Source: Klebsiella oxytoca NBRC 105695
Lineage (GTDB): Bacteria > Pseudomonadota > Gammaproteobacteria > Enterobacterales > Enterobacteriaceae
Length of the DNA stretch: 64,000 nt
Direction: 5' to 3'
Assembly: GCF_001598695.1 (NCBI RefSeq)
Contig: NZ_BCZK01000006.1
Coordinates: 248,001 to 312,000, forward strand
Positions 19,326-28,632 of the stretch are shown one piece after another. The notes under the pieces are model-generated. The model saw only the letters and a list, made by a program, of their open reading frames with translations. It searched no databases and had not been told where the DNA came from. The first letter of the stretch is position 1; each line of letters begins with the position of its first letter. Both the position numbers and the translations under genes were made by a program.

Positions 19326-20648
19326 TCACTGAGGTTTGAAGTCCAACGGCGCATTTTTGAATACTTCATATACCGCCTGACTAGGCGGTTTTGGGAACTT
19401 AGCCTGTCGGGCTGCTGCAAGAGCGGCCTGACAAAGCGCAGGATCCCCACCTTCAGACTGTATATTTAGCAACATGCCATCCGGAGCAAGTTTAATACGC
19501 AAGGTACAGGTCTTGCCTGAGTAAGACGCTGCGTCGTAAAACTTACTTTCAATGGCAGATTTGATCTGCCCGGCATAATTGCTGATATCAGCTCCTGATG
19601 CGCCATTATTTTTAGTATTACCACTCCCGGCAGCAGATGCATTGCTCCCTTTCGCCCCACCGCCAGTTTTAGGCGCATTCTTACCGGAGCTCAGGTCGCC
19701 GAGCAGATCGTCCACGCCGTTGGCCTCTTTGGCCGCAGCGGCTTTCTTCGCGGCTGCTGCCTTAGCGGCTGCGGCTTTCGCTGCTTTGTCTGCGGCGGCC
19801 TTCTCTGCTGCTGCGGCTTTGGCTGCCGCAGCTTTCTCAGCGGCGGCTTTTTCCGCTGCGGCGGCTTTCTCGGCTGCTGCTTTCTCAGCAGCGGCTTTCT
19901 GCGCGGCGGCTTTTTCTGCCGCTTTTTCGGCAGCAGCCTTTTCAGCCGCAGCCTGTTTCGCCGCTTCTTGCTGCGCTTTTTTCTCTGCCTGCTGCTGCGC
20001 TTTCTTCTCGGCTTCCTGCTGAGCTTTCTTCGCTGCATCCGCTTCGGCTTTCTTCTGCGCGTCCGCGGCCGCTTTCGCGGCTTCTGCTTCTGCCTGTTTC
20101 TTCGCATCCGCCGCCGCTTTCGCCGCAGCGGCTTCGGCTGCTTTCGCCTGAGCATCGGCCTTCGCTTTTGCATCAGCGGCGGCTTTGGCGGCAGCTTCCT
20201 GCGCCTCTTTCGCCTGAGCGTCCGCTTTCGCTTTGGCCGCTGCGGCGGCTTTCGCCGCGGCTTCTTCCGCCTGTTTCTGCTGCTCTTTCGCCTCTTTAGC
20301 CGCTTCCTGCGCCTGCAGACGCTCCTGTTCCAGCTGTTTTAGCCGTTCCTGCTCGGCGGCCTGCTTTTCGCGCAACTCTTCCGCCTGCTGCTGAGCCTGC
20401 TTTTCACGCTGCTCGGCGGCGCGGCGGGCGCTGGCCTGCTGCTGCTGTTGACGGTCATAATTCTTCACAACCGCCCCCGGATCGACCATAACCGCATCTA
20501 TAGAAGAGCCCCCGCCGCCGCCGGCAGAAGCATCCAGATGCTCGTCAAACGAACTCCAGATCAGCAGCGCTATCAAGACGATGTGCAGCGCGACTGAAAC
20601 TATGATCGCTCGTTTAAGCTTGTCGTTTTGTTCGGTTGCCTTTGACAC
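19326..20648 (-). CDS. tolA: Tol-Pal envelope spanning protein TolA
   Basis: TolA is anchored in the inner membrane and spans the periplasm, transmitting proton-motive force from TolQR to TolB-Pal. It is also the receptor used by group A colicins and filamentous phage. The 440-residue product has one N-terminal membrane helix (about 14-34) with the conserved SxxxH pattern. A long Ala/Lys/Glu/Gln-rich helical domain follows (about 70-310), then a globular C-terminal domain (about 340-440) containing KTCTLRIKLAPDGML. The start is GTG at 20648 (VSKATEQND), as in E. coli; an upstream ATG reaches the tolR tail. It is longer than the 421-residue E. coli protein because of the helical repeat domain. 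Confidence 0.95.
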   Translation of the reverse strand: MSKATEQNDKLKRAIIVSVALHIVLIALLIWSSFDEHLDASAGGGGGSSIDAVMVDPGAVVKNYDRQQQQQASARRAAEQREKQAQQQAEELREKQAAEQERLKQLEQERLQAQEAAKEAKEQQKQAEEAAAKAAAAAKAKADAQAKEAQEAAAKAAADAKAKADAQAKAAEAAAAKAAADAKKQAEAEAAKAAADAQKKAEADAAKKAQQEAEKKAQQQAEKKAQQEAAKQAAAEKAAAEKAAEKAAAQKAAAEKAAAEKAAAAEKAAAEKAAAAKAAAAEKAAADKAAKAAAAKAAAAKKAAAAKEANGVDDLLGDLSSGKNAPKTGGGAKGSNASAAGSGNTKNNGASGADISNYAGQIKSAIESKFYDAASYSGKTCTLRIKLAPDGMLLNIQSEGGDPALCQAALAAARQAKFPKPPSQAVYEVFKNAPLDFKPQ

Positions 20649-20753
20649 TATCGGTTCCCAAAAACTGTTCGCCTGTTCCCGTTCGATGACGTCGGCCGCG
20701 GGACACGTTTGTCCCACCGTCGCCATATTGGCGGGGGTGCGTATTGCGAGCGA

Positions 20754-21182
20754 TTAGATCGGCTTAGTCATCAAGCCAACCGATTTAACCCCTGCGCTAT
20801 GCAACAGGTTAAGCGCTTTAATAATCTCATCGTATGGCACCTCTTTCGCACCGCCGATCAGGAACACCGTTTTCTCATTCGCCTCAAGTCGACGCCTGGC
20901 TTCGGCAATAACCTGTTCAGGCGGCAGCTGCGATAGCGTTTCCGGGCCAATTTTCACGTTGTACTGCCCGACTCCGGAAACCTCAACGATCACCGGCGGT
21001 TCATCGTTGCTTTTTACCGCCTGCGATTCCGTTGCGTCCGGCAGGTCGACCTCTACGCTCTGCGTAATGATCGGCGCTGTCGCCATAAAGATCAGCAACA
21101 GCACCAGCAGGACATCCAGCAGCGGAACGATGTTGATCTCGGACTTCAGTTCGCGACGCCCGCGTCCACGTGCTCTGGCCAT
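20754..21182 (-). CDS. tolR: Tol-Pal proton channel subunit TolR
   Basis: TolR forms, with TolQ, the inner-membrane proton channel that energises TolA. The 142-residue product has an ExbD-like architecture: a short cytoplasmic N-terminus, one membrane helix (about 18-38) carrying the essential Asp in VPLLDVLLVLLL (Asp 23), and a periplasmic domain. It follows tolQ after three bases in the ybgC-tolQRA-tolB-pal-cpoB cluster. Confidence 0.97.
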   Translation of the reverse strand: MARARGRGRRELKSEINIVPLLDVLLVLLLIFMATAPIITQSVEVDLPDATESQAVKSNDEPPVIVEVSGVGQYNVKIGPETLSQLPPEQVIAEARRRLEANEKTVFLIGGAKEVPYDEIIKALNLLHSAGVKSVGLMTKPI

Positions 21183-21185
21183 GGC

Positions 21186-22279
<1,094 letters not shown>

Positions 22280-22428
22280 TTTACATCCCGGTAATGCAAC
22301 AAAAGGTTAGTGCTTTCAAACTTCGCTACTATACGCGCGGGAATCGTGGTTTGGAATGGGGGAAAGTAAACGAGGAGTAAATTTTTATGGGCTTATGCAA
22401 GCCCATATGGTTAACAGAGATTTCTTAT

Positions 22429-22719
22429 TCAAAAGAAGAAAAAGAACAGGCCCAAAACGAGCACAATATCAGCGATAAGCGGACAAAAAATTCCCTGCCA
22501 GTGGATGGCGCGCGGGCGAAAGCCCACGCCGTGGATAACGCCGGTACACACCGCCCACATCAGCAGGAAGCCGTGCCAGATTTCCAGCTCACTGGTTTTG
22601 GCCGCAAAGCGCGACGGGTCCCAGAAGATGCAGCCCGCTAGCGCCAGCGCCATCAATAAGGAAAGCGCCCTTAACGGGCGCTTGTCCATTATCGCGTAAA
22701 GAGTCGCGATAATACTCAT
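22429..22719 (-). CDS. ybgE: Cyd operon protein YbgE
   Basis: This is a 96-residue inner-membrane protein of the cytochrome bd operon with no established role. It has three hydrophobic segments (about 15-33, 45-63 and 78-96) and ends in a run of Phe. The conserved SELEIWHG and GVIHGVGFRP segments identify the family. Its start overlaps the cydX stop by one base (TGATG), so it is the last gene of cydABX-ybgE. Confidence 0.93.
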   Translation of the reverse strand: MSIIATLYAIMDKRPLRALSLLMALALAGCIFWDPSRFAAKTSELEIWHGFLLMWAVCTGVIHGVGFRPRAIHWQGIFCPLIADIVLVLGLFFFFF

Positions 22720-22832
22720 CAGTGTTCTTCTTTACCTGCTTTGGTGGCTTCCACGTGCTCAAGCGCCAGCGCGGTAATCACCCCAAAGGCACAAGCAAGA
22801 AGCGTTCCCAAAATCCATGCGAAATACCACAT
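22719..22832 (-). CDS. cydX: Cytochrome bd-I small subunit CydX
   Basis: CydX is a 37-residue single-helix subunit needed for stable, active cytochrome bd-I quinol oxidase. The reading frame begins MWYFAWILGTLLAC and continues through the helix to ALALEHVEA, then a charged tail KAGKEEH; this matches E. coli CydX (37 residues) closely. It lies 15 bp after cydB with an AGGAGC ribosome binding site, and its stop overlaps ybgE. Confidence 0.95.
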   Translation of the reverse strand: MWYFAWILGTLLACAFGVITALALEHVEATKAGKEEH

Positions 22833-22847
22833 ATATAGCTCCTTACC

Positions 22848-23987
22848 TTAGTACAGCGAGTGGGTGTTCTTTTCGATGTCTTCGCGAGTGATGCGACCGA
22901 ACATTTTCCAGTAACACCAGGTGGTGTAGGCCAGAATAATCGGTACGAAGACAATCGCCACGTAAGTCATCAGGTTCAGCGTCAGCTGGCTGGAGGTGGC
23001 ATCCCACATGGTCAGGCTCGCGTTCATCGCCGTGCTTGAAGGCATAATGAACGGGAACATGGCGATACCGGCAGTCAGAATGATGCACGCCAGCGTCAGC
23101 GAGGAGAACAGAAATGCCCAGGCGCCTTTATCTGCTTTGGTCGAAATGACGGTCAGCAGCGGCAGCGCCACGCCCAGAGCAGGAATCGCCCATAGCGCCG
23201 GCATATTATTAAAGTTCACCATCCACGCGCCGGCCTCACGAGCCACTTCTTTGGTCAGCGGGTTAGACGGGCCGGTATGATCCATGACGGATTTCACTAC
23301 GTAACCGTCGATGCCATAGTAGACCCAAACGCCTGCCAGCGCGAAGCAGACCAGCGTCACCAGCGCCGCTACCGTTGAGACGGTGCGGGTACGCAGGTGC
23401 AGTTCGCCCACGGTACGCATCTGCAGATAGGTCGCGCCCTGCGTCAGGATCATCGCCACGCTAACAATACCGGCCAGCAGTCCAAACGGATTCAGCAGCT
23501 GGAAGAAGTTGCCGGTGTAGTACAGACGCAGATATTCATCAACGTGGAACGGAACGCCCTGCAGCAGGTTACCGAACGCCACGCCAATCACCAGCGGCGG
23601 TACGAAGCTGCCGACGAAGATGCCCCAGTCCCACATATTACGCCAGCGGGTATCCTCAATCTTCGAGCGGTAGTCGAAACCAACCGGACGGAAGAATAAA
23701 GATGCCAGCACCAGGATCATTGCCACGTAGAAGCCGGAAAACGCGGCGGCGTAGACCATCGGCCAGGCGGCAAAGAGCGCGCCGCCTGCGGTGATCAGCC
23801 ACACCTGGTTTCCGTCCCAGTGCGGAGCAATGGAGTTAATCATAATTCGACGCTCGGTGTCGTTACGACCGAGGAAACGGGTGAGCATGCCCACCCCCAT
23901 GTCGAAGCCATCGGCGACGGCAAAACCAATGAGCAGAATGCCAATCAGCAGCCACCAGATAAAACGCAATACTTCATAATCGATCAT
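22848..23987 (-). CDS. cydB: Cytochrome bd-I ubiquinol oxidase subunit II CydB
   Basis: CydB is the second large subunit of cytochrome bd-I, an inner-membrane quinol oxidase with high oxygen affinity. The 379-residue product has about nine hydrophobic helices and the conserved N-terminus with GFAVADGFDMGVG (residues 21-33). The segment WDGNQVWLITAGGALFAAWP follows (near 57-76). It lies 15 bp after cydA and is followed by cydX. Confidence 0.97.
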   Translation of the reverse strand: MIDYEVLRFIWWLLIGILLIGFAVADGFDMGVGMLTRFLGRNDTERRIMINSIAPHWDGNQVWLITAGGALFAAWPMVYAAAFSGFYVAMILVLASLFFRPVGFDYRSKIEDTRWRNMWDWGIFVGSFVPPLVIGVAFGNLLQGVPFHVDEYLRLYYTGNFFQLLNPFGLLAGIVSVAMILTQGATYLQMRTVGELHLRTRTVSTVAALVTLVCFALAGVWVYYGIDGYVVKSVMDHTGPSNPLTKEVAREAGAWMVNFNNMPALWAIPALGVALPLLTVISTKADKGAWAFLFSSLTLACIILTAGIAMFPFIMPSSTAMNASLTMWDATSSQLTLNLMTYVAIVFVPIILAYTTWCYWKMFGRITREDIEKNTHSLY

Positions 23988-24002
23988 TTGACGACTCCTG
24001 TC

Positions 24003-25571
24003 TTAGCGTGCCGACTGAATAGCCGCAGAGGACTGTTCAAAGTGATAGCGACCGGTTTTCAGGCTGCTTGGTCCTTTGCGGGCAAACTTGAACATGAGGA
24101 ACAGTTCAGCCACCAGGAACAGCGTGTACAGGCCACAAATCAGCACCATAGAGAAGATCAGGTCGCCCGCAGTCAGCGACGAGTTCGCTACAGCCGTTGG
24201 TAGCACTTCACCGATAGCCCAGGGCTGACGGCCATACTCAGCAACAAACCAGCCAGCTTCTACGGCAATCCACGGCAGCGGCAGGCCATAGAACGCAGCG
24301 CGCAGCAGCCATTTTTTCTCGCCAATGCGGTTACGAATCACGGTCCAGAAGGAGGCGCCAATAATCAGCAGCATCAGCACGCCGCACGCCACCATGATAC
24401 GGAAGGCAAAATAGAGCGGCGCCACGGCAGGAATGGAGTCCTTGGTCGCCTGCGCAATCTGCGCTTCCGTCGCGTCGGAGACGTTGTCGGTATAGCGTTT
24501 CAGCAGCAGACCATAACCAAGATCTTTCTTCACGTCGTTAAACCGATCGCGAACGGCCTGGTCAGTTGAACCTGCACGCAGCTGTTCCAGCAGCGCGTAA
24601 GCCTTCATCCCGTTACGGATACGCTCTTCGTGCTGAACCATCAGATCCTTCAGGCCGGTAACCTGTTTATCGACGGAGCGAGTCGCAATGATGCCCAGCG
24701 CGTAAGGAATCTGAATCGCGAAGCGGTTCTCCTCTGCTTTCTGGTCAGGAATACCAAACAGGGTAAAGGCCGCCGGAGCAGGCTGAGTTTCCCATTCTGC
24801 TTCGATAGCCGCCAGCTTGGTTTTCTGCACGTCGCCCATTTCGTAACCGGATTCATCACCGAGAACGATAACGGAGAGGATTGCCGCCATGCCGAAGCTT
24901 GCTGCGATAGCAAAGGAGCGCTTGGCAAAAGCAAAGTCGCGCCCTTTGAGCATATACCAGGAGCTGATAGCAAGAATGAACATCGCGCCGGTCACGTAGC
25001 CGGAAGCCACGGTATGCACGAACTTAACCTGAGCCACCGGGTTCAGAACCAGCTCAGAGAAGCTGACCATCTCCATACGCATGGTTTCAAAGTTGAAGTC
25101 CGACGCAATCGGGTTCTGCATCCAGCCGTTAGCGACAAGAATCCACAGCGCCGACAGGTTGGAGCCGAGCGCTACCAGCCAGGTCACGGCCATGTGCTGC
25201 ACTTTACCCAGACGATCCCAACCGAAGAAGAACAGACCTACAAAGGTAGATTCGAGGAAGAAGGCCATTAAACCTTCAATGGCCAGCGGCGCACCGAAGA
25301 TATCGCCCACGTAGTGAGAGTAGTAAGACCAGTTTGTCCCGAACTGGAACTCCATGGTCAAACCGGTTGCCACACCCAGAGCGAAGTTGATACCAAACAA
25401 CTTGCCCCAGAACTTGGTCATATCTTTATAAATCTGTTTGCCGGAAAGGACGTAGACCGTTTCCATGATGGCCAGCAGGAACGCCATACCAAGCGTCAGC
25501 GGCACAAACAGGAAGTGGTACATCGCGGTCAAGGCAAACTGTAAGCGCGACAGTTCGACTATATCTAACAT
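24003..25571 (-). CDS. cydA: Cytochrome bd-I ubiquinol oxidase subunit I CydA
   Basis: CydA carries the hemes b558, b595 and d of the bd-I oxidase and the quinol-binding Q loop. The 522-residue product has about nine helices. Heme-ligand candidates are His 19 (MYHFLFVP), His 186 ([11 protein letters not shown]) and Met 393 (RIMVACG), by position in the family. The [10 protein letters not shown] and [13 protein letters not shown] segments are also conserved. Of two adjacent ATG codons, the second (25571) is better spaced from GGAG and gives the E. coli length. FNR- and ArcA-like sites lie about 340 bp upstream. Confidence 0.97.
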   Translation of the reverse strand: MLDIVELSRLQFALTAMYHFLFVPLTLGMAFLLAIMETVYVLSGKQIYKDMTKFWGKLFGINFALGVATGLTMEFQFGTNWSYYSHYVGDIFGAPLAIEGLMAFFLESTFVGLFFFGWDRLGKVQHMAVTWLVALGSNLSALWILVANGWMQNPIASDFNFETMRMEMVSFSELVLNPVAQVKFVHTVASGYVTGAMFILAISSWYMLKGRDFAFAKRSFAIAASFGMAAILSVIVLGDESGYEMGDVQKTKLAAIEAEWETQPAPAAFTLFGIPDQKAEENRFAIQIPYALGIIATRSVDKQVTGLKDLMVQHEERIRNGMKAYALLEQLRAGSTDQAVRDRFNDVKKDLGYGLLLKRYTDNVSDATEAQIAQATKDSIPAVAPLYFAFRIMVACGVLMLLIIGASFWTVIRNRIGEKKWLLRAAFYGLPLPWIAVEAGWFVAEYGRQPWAIGEVLPTAVANSSLTAGDLIFSMVLICGLYTLFLVAELFLMFKFARKGPSSLKTGRYHFEQSSAAIQSAR

Positions 25572-25908
25572 CATGACTCCTTGCTCATCGCATGAAGACT
25601 CCGAGAGTGAACCCCGTTAGAAAGGGTCACACGCATGCCCCAATACAAATTTATTTGCTTCTTCTCGTCACGCCCGTTTCCTCTGTCAAGGAAACGGTAG
25701 TGGTGAAAAGTTACAAACATGTTAACAAAACACCCAAATTGATCCCGTGATTATATTACGCTGCAAAACCCTTACAATAAATAGGTTTTTATTGTGATAA
25801 ATTTGCAGTTTTCGACGGCGATCAATTTATAGCGAAAATATCAGATTTTGGTCAATTTGATCCGCGACAATTTAACTCCATTTCTTGTTCTTTTCCAAGT
25901 TTTAAACA

Positions 25909-25922
25909 TTGATTTAAATCAA
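25909..25922. promoter_or_regulatory. FNR-type site upstream of cydA
   Basis: TTGATTTAAATCAA is a perfect match to the FNR consensus TTGAT-N4-ATCAA. It is about 340 bp from cydA and about 130 bp from the small ORF at 26055, so it could serve either side. Confidence 0.75.
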
Positions 25923-25935
25923 TTTTCATTTTAAA

Positions 25936-25950
25936 TGTTAATTATGTTTA
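25936..25950. promoter_or_regulatory. ArcA-like direct repeat
   Basis: TGTTAATTATGTTTA resembles the ArcA-P recognition element (GTTAATTA with a second GTT-A half). It lies 13 bp from the FNR site. The match is suggestive only. Confidence 0.45.
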
Positions 25951-26054
25951 CTGTGTACAACACTAGTAAACACAAGGTTAACGGTATGTTTTTCAGGAGT
26001 GTCATCAGTTACTGAAAATGATAGACCATTTATTTCACAGCGGAGCGGTACTTA

Positions 26055-26186
26055 ATGAGCCCTCGTGAGCGGCTTAAATGCCGACCTCAACTGATAATGT
26101 TGCGTAGTTCACAGATTTTTTTTATCAAGTTACTATCGTTTATTTTTTTACTGATTATATTTATCATTGCATTTACCTTTAATTAA
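26055..26186 (+). CDS. Putative small membrane protein, 43 residues
   Basis: I do not recognise this gene. The frame starts with ATG at 26055, has GGAG nine bases upstream and ends with TAA at 26184. The 43-residue product has a basic N-terminus (SPRERLKCRP) and a strongly hydrophobic C-terminal half (FFIKLLSFIFLLIIFIIAFT), so it would be a single-pass membrane peptide with its N-terminus inside. It lies divergent from cydA, between an FNR-type site and the glutamate mutase genes. Small single-helix peptides often accompany bd oxidases, but a link is only inference. Comparison of related genomes for codon-level conservation would decide whether it is real. Confidence 0.5.
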   Translation: MSPRERLKCRPQLIMLRSSQIFFIKLLSFIFLLIIFIIAFTFN

Positions 26187-26778
26187 CACCCCTATGTGAC
26201 TATCGTTTATCCCGTCACCGCCGCCCATCGATTTCTTTTTTGTGCAGGTCAGGCCCCCTACTCTTCTTAAGGATCATCTGCAGTCTGCATTTTTACTCTC
26301 TGACGACGTATGTCTGCCTCATCAACAAAAATAGAATATGAAACGAACAATTCATCATTTGATAGCTTTATTCTAACAAATTGCCTTTGACACATATAAA
26401 AACCAGCCCATAAATTCCGTTACCGCGCTCACAGAAAATTTTAAAGAATTGTATTTAACCCGTTATTTAGAAATACAGAAGCCAGCCAAAAATAAAATAA
26501 GATCTCGCTCACAAACATCGCAATATATTTATTACGAGAACTCAAAAAGGACCAATCAAATTTATAAGCATTAAGTACATCACTATGATAAACAAAGAAT
26601 TTTTAACGAAAACTCAAAAATGCGCTTTTTTTGAATGATATTCTGAAAATAGATCAATTGCTTCCTCCCGACGAACCAAAGACACTCCAGCCCTATTAAC
26701 AGGCATCCATAACCCAGGCTGCCAAATATTAGATCGTCGTTTTTATTTTTATACCATCAGCCCTACAGAGGATTACCC
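26187..26778. other. AT-rich leader of the glutamate fermentation operon
   Basis: This stretch of about 590 bp is AT-rich and holds no convincing gene. It must contain the promoter of the glutamate mutase operon. No cobalamin riboswitch B12 box could be recognised. AGAGGA 12 bases before the 26779 ATG is the ribosome binding site of the first gene. Confidence 0.55.
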
Positions 26779-27228
26779 ATGAAGAAATCAACACTCGTTA
26801 TTGGCGTCATTGGTGCTGACTGCCATGCAGTAGGCAATAAAGTCCTGGACCGCGTTTTTACTGCCCATGATTTTCGCGTAATCAATCTGGGCGTGATGGT
26901 CAGCCAGGATGAATATATTGATGCCGCCATCGAAACTGGTGCGGATGCCATCGTCGTGTCGTCGATTTACGGCCACGGCGATATCGATTGCCTGGGACTG
27001 CGCGAGCGCTGCATCGAACGCGGTATCGGCGACATTCTCCTTTACGTCGGCGGCAATCTGGTGGTCGGAAAGCATGACTTTGCCGACGTTGAAGCGAAGT
27101 TCAAAGAGATGGGGTTCAACCGCGTTTTTGCCCCCAGCCACGATCTGGAAGACGTCTGCCAACTGATGGCAAACGACATCAACCAGCGCCATGGCGTTAA
27201 ACACCCGTGTCTGGAAGAGGCCATCTGA
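26779..27228 (+). CDS. glmS: Glutamate mutase (methylaspartate mutase) small subunit, sigma
   Basis: This is the corrinoid-binding small subunit of adenosylcobalamin-dependent glutamate mutase, which rearranges L-glutamate to (2S,3S)-3-methylaspartate. The 149-residue product is a B12-binding Rossmann-like domain with the DxHxxG motif DCHAVG (residues 14-19), whose His becomes the cobalt ligand. The later SSIYGHG and GGNLVVG segments belong to the nucleotide-tail pocket. It is the first gene of the operon and overlaps glmL by one base. The symbol glmS (also mutS) follows the clostridial literature and should not be confused with glucosamine synthase. Confidence 0.95.
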   Translation: MKKSTLVIGVIGADCHAVGNKVLDRVFTAHDFRVINLGVMVSQDEYIDAAIETGADAIVVSSIYGHGDIDCLGLRERCIERGIGDILLYVGGNLVVGKHDFADVEAKFKEMGFNRVFAPSHDLEDVCQLMANDINQRHGVKHPCLEEAI

Positions 27229-28616
27229 TGCAAACCGTCTCAGTCGATATCGGCTCGACGTGGACCAAGGCGGCCCTCTTCACCCAGGAGGGGGATGAGC
27301 TGACGCTGGTAAACCACGTTCTGACCCCGACAACCACCCATCACCTGGCGGAAGGCTTTTTTGCCAGCCTGAACCAGGTGCTTAACGTTGCCGATGCGCG
27401 CCCGCTGCTGAACCGCGGTGACGTCACGCTGAAATACTCCTCATCGGCCAAAGGCGGTCTTGCCGTCGCCGCGATGGGGCTGGTGCCGTCCATCACCCTG
27501 GAGTCAGCAAAAGTCACCGCCCACTCGGCGGGGGCCAAAATCGCCCAATACTACTCTTATAAACTGAATCGCCACGACATTCAGGCGCTGGAAGCCTCGC
27601 CGCCGGACATTCTGCTGTTTACCGGCGGGACCGACGGCGGTGAAACGAGCTACGGCCTGGCTAACGCCCACGCGCTGGCGGAGTCAACGCTCGACTGCGC
27701 CATTATCTATGCCGGCAACCGCGACATTCAGGACGAGATTCAGACCATCCTCGGCCATAAAGATCTGACCACGGTAGACAATATTCTGCCCGATCTTGAT
27801 CACCCGAATCCGTACGCGGCCCGCAAGGCAATATGCGATGTTTTCTTATCCCGGATCGTCAAAGGTAAAGGACTGGACGTTATCGTCGCAGAAACCGGCG
27901 AAGAGCCGATGCCAACGCCGTGGACCGTCTACGAGCTGGTGAAAACCATCAGTCATTACGACAGTACGTGGAAAGAGTTCATGCTGATCGACATGGGCGG
28001 CGCGACTACCGATGTCTACTCCGCCAGCGCCAACACGCTCTCGCCGGATACCGTTCTACACGGCGTTCCGGAGCCATATGTAAAACGCACGGTGGAAGGC
28101 GATCTCGGCATGCGCGTCTCGGCGATGGTTGTCGGTGAAAGCGCCCGGGAGCTGGTGAACGTGGTCTTTGCCCACCAGCCGCAGCGTCAGGAGGCTTTTT
28201 ACCGCTATCTGCGCCATCTTGTCGCTCAGCCGGATTATCTGCCGGCCAGTGAAGAAGAAAAGTATTTCGACACCGTTCTCGCCGGGCTCTGCGTGGGCTA
28301 CGCCAGCGAACGCCACGCGGGAACCAAAAAACAGGTCTGCACCTGCGTGGGCAACGTCGACCTGCAGATGGGGCGCGACCTGACCCCGGTGCGCAAAGTC
28401 GTCGGATCCGGTGGATGGCTCTCCCGCGCCAGCCGCTTTGACATCCACCGCTGGCTGAAATACCGCGAACTGGATGACGACGGCAGACGCATTCTCTTAC
28501 CGACCCAGTTTGACTATTACCGCGATGCAAAAGGCCTGCTTCCGCTGCTGGCAAACGTTGCCAGGCTTTATCCCGAACTCGCCGCTCGCACCAGCATTCA
28601 CTGTTTAACCCTATAA
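27228..28616 (+). CDS. glmL: Glutamate mutase-associated protein MutL/GlmL
   Basis: This protein lies between the two catalytic subunits in nearly all glutamate mutase operons and is thought to be a reactivating or chaperone-like ATPase. The 462-residue product has an ASKHA (actin/Hsp70-like) fold, with a phosphate-binding motif VDIGSTWTKAALF at residues 5-17 and a second one, LIDMGGATTDVYS, near residue 255. The ATG at 27228 overlaps the preceding stop (TGATG). An upstream GTG start at 27207 would overlap glmS more and was not used. Its exact role in this pathway is inferred from family context. Confidence 0.92.
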   Translation: MQTVSVDIGSTWTKAALFTQEGDELTLVNHVLTPTTTHHLAEGFFASLNQVLNVADARPLLNRGDVTLKYSSSAKGGLAVAAMGLVPSITLESAKVTAHSAGAKIAQYYSYKLNRHDIQALEASPPDILLFTGGTDGGETSYGLANAHALAESTLDCAIIYAGNRDIQDEIQTILGHKDLTTVDNILPDLDHPNPYAARKAICDVFLSRIVKGKGLDVIVAETGEEPMPTPWTVYELVKTISHYDSTWKEFMLIDMGGATTDVYSASANTLSPDTVLHGVPEPYVKRTVEGDLGMRVSAMVVGESARELVNVVFAHQPQRQEAFYRYLRHLVAQPDYLPASEEEKYFDTVLAGLCVGYASERHAGTKKQVCTCVGNVDLQMGRDLTPVRKVVGSGGWLSRASRFDIHRWLKYRELDDDGRRILLPTQFDYYRDAKGLLPLLANVARLYPELAARTSIHCLTL

Positions 28617-28632
28617 ATGAAGGCAGCTACGA

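Larger units (their letters stand above)
25572..26054. other. cydA upstream control region
   Basis: This is an AT-rich non-coding stretch of about 480 bp on the upstream side of cydA. It contains the perfect FNR-type palindrome at 25909-25922 and an ArcA-like site at 25936-25950. E. coli cydA also has a long, multi-promoter, ArcA/FNR/H-NS controlled upstream region. No gene was seen in it. Confidence 0.7.

Noticed and set aside
19579-20022. Long Ala/Phe-rich frame on the plus strand opposite tolA
   Set aside because: It is an antisense shadow of the Ala/Lys repeat of TolA; the composition follows from that repeat.
26187-26778. Possible cobalamin riboswitch before glutamate mutase
   Set aside because: No recognisable B12-box was found by eye, and the region is too AT-rich for the usual riboswitch core.
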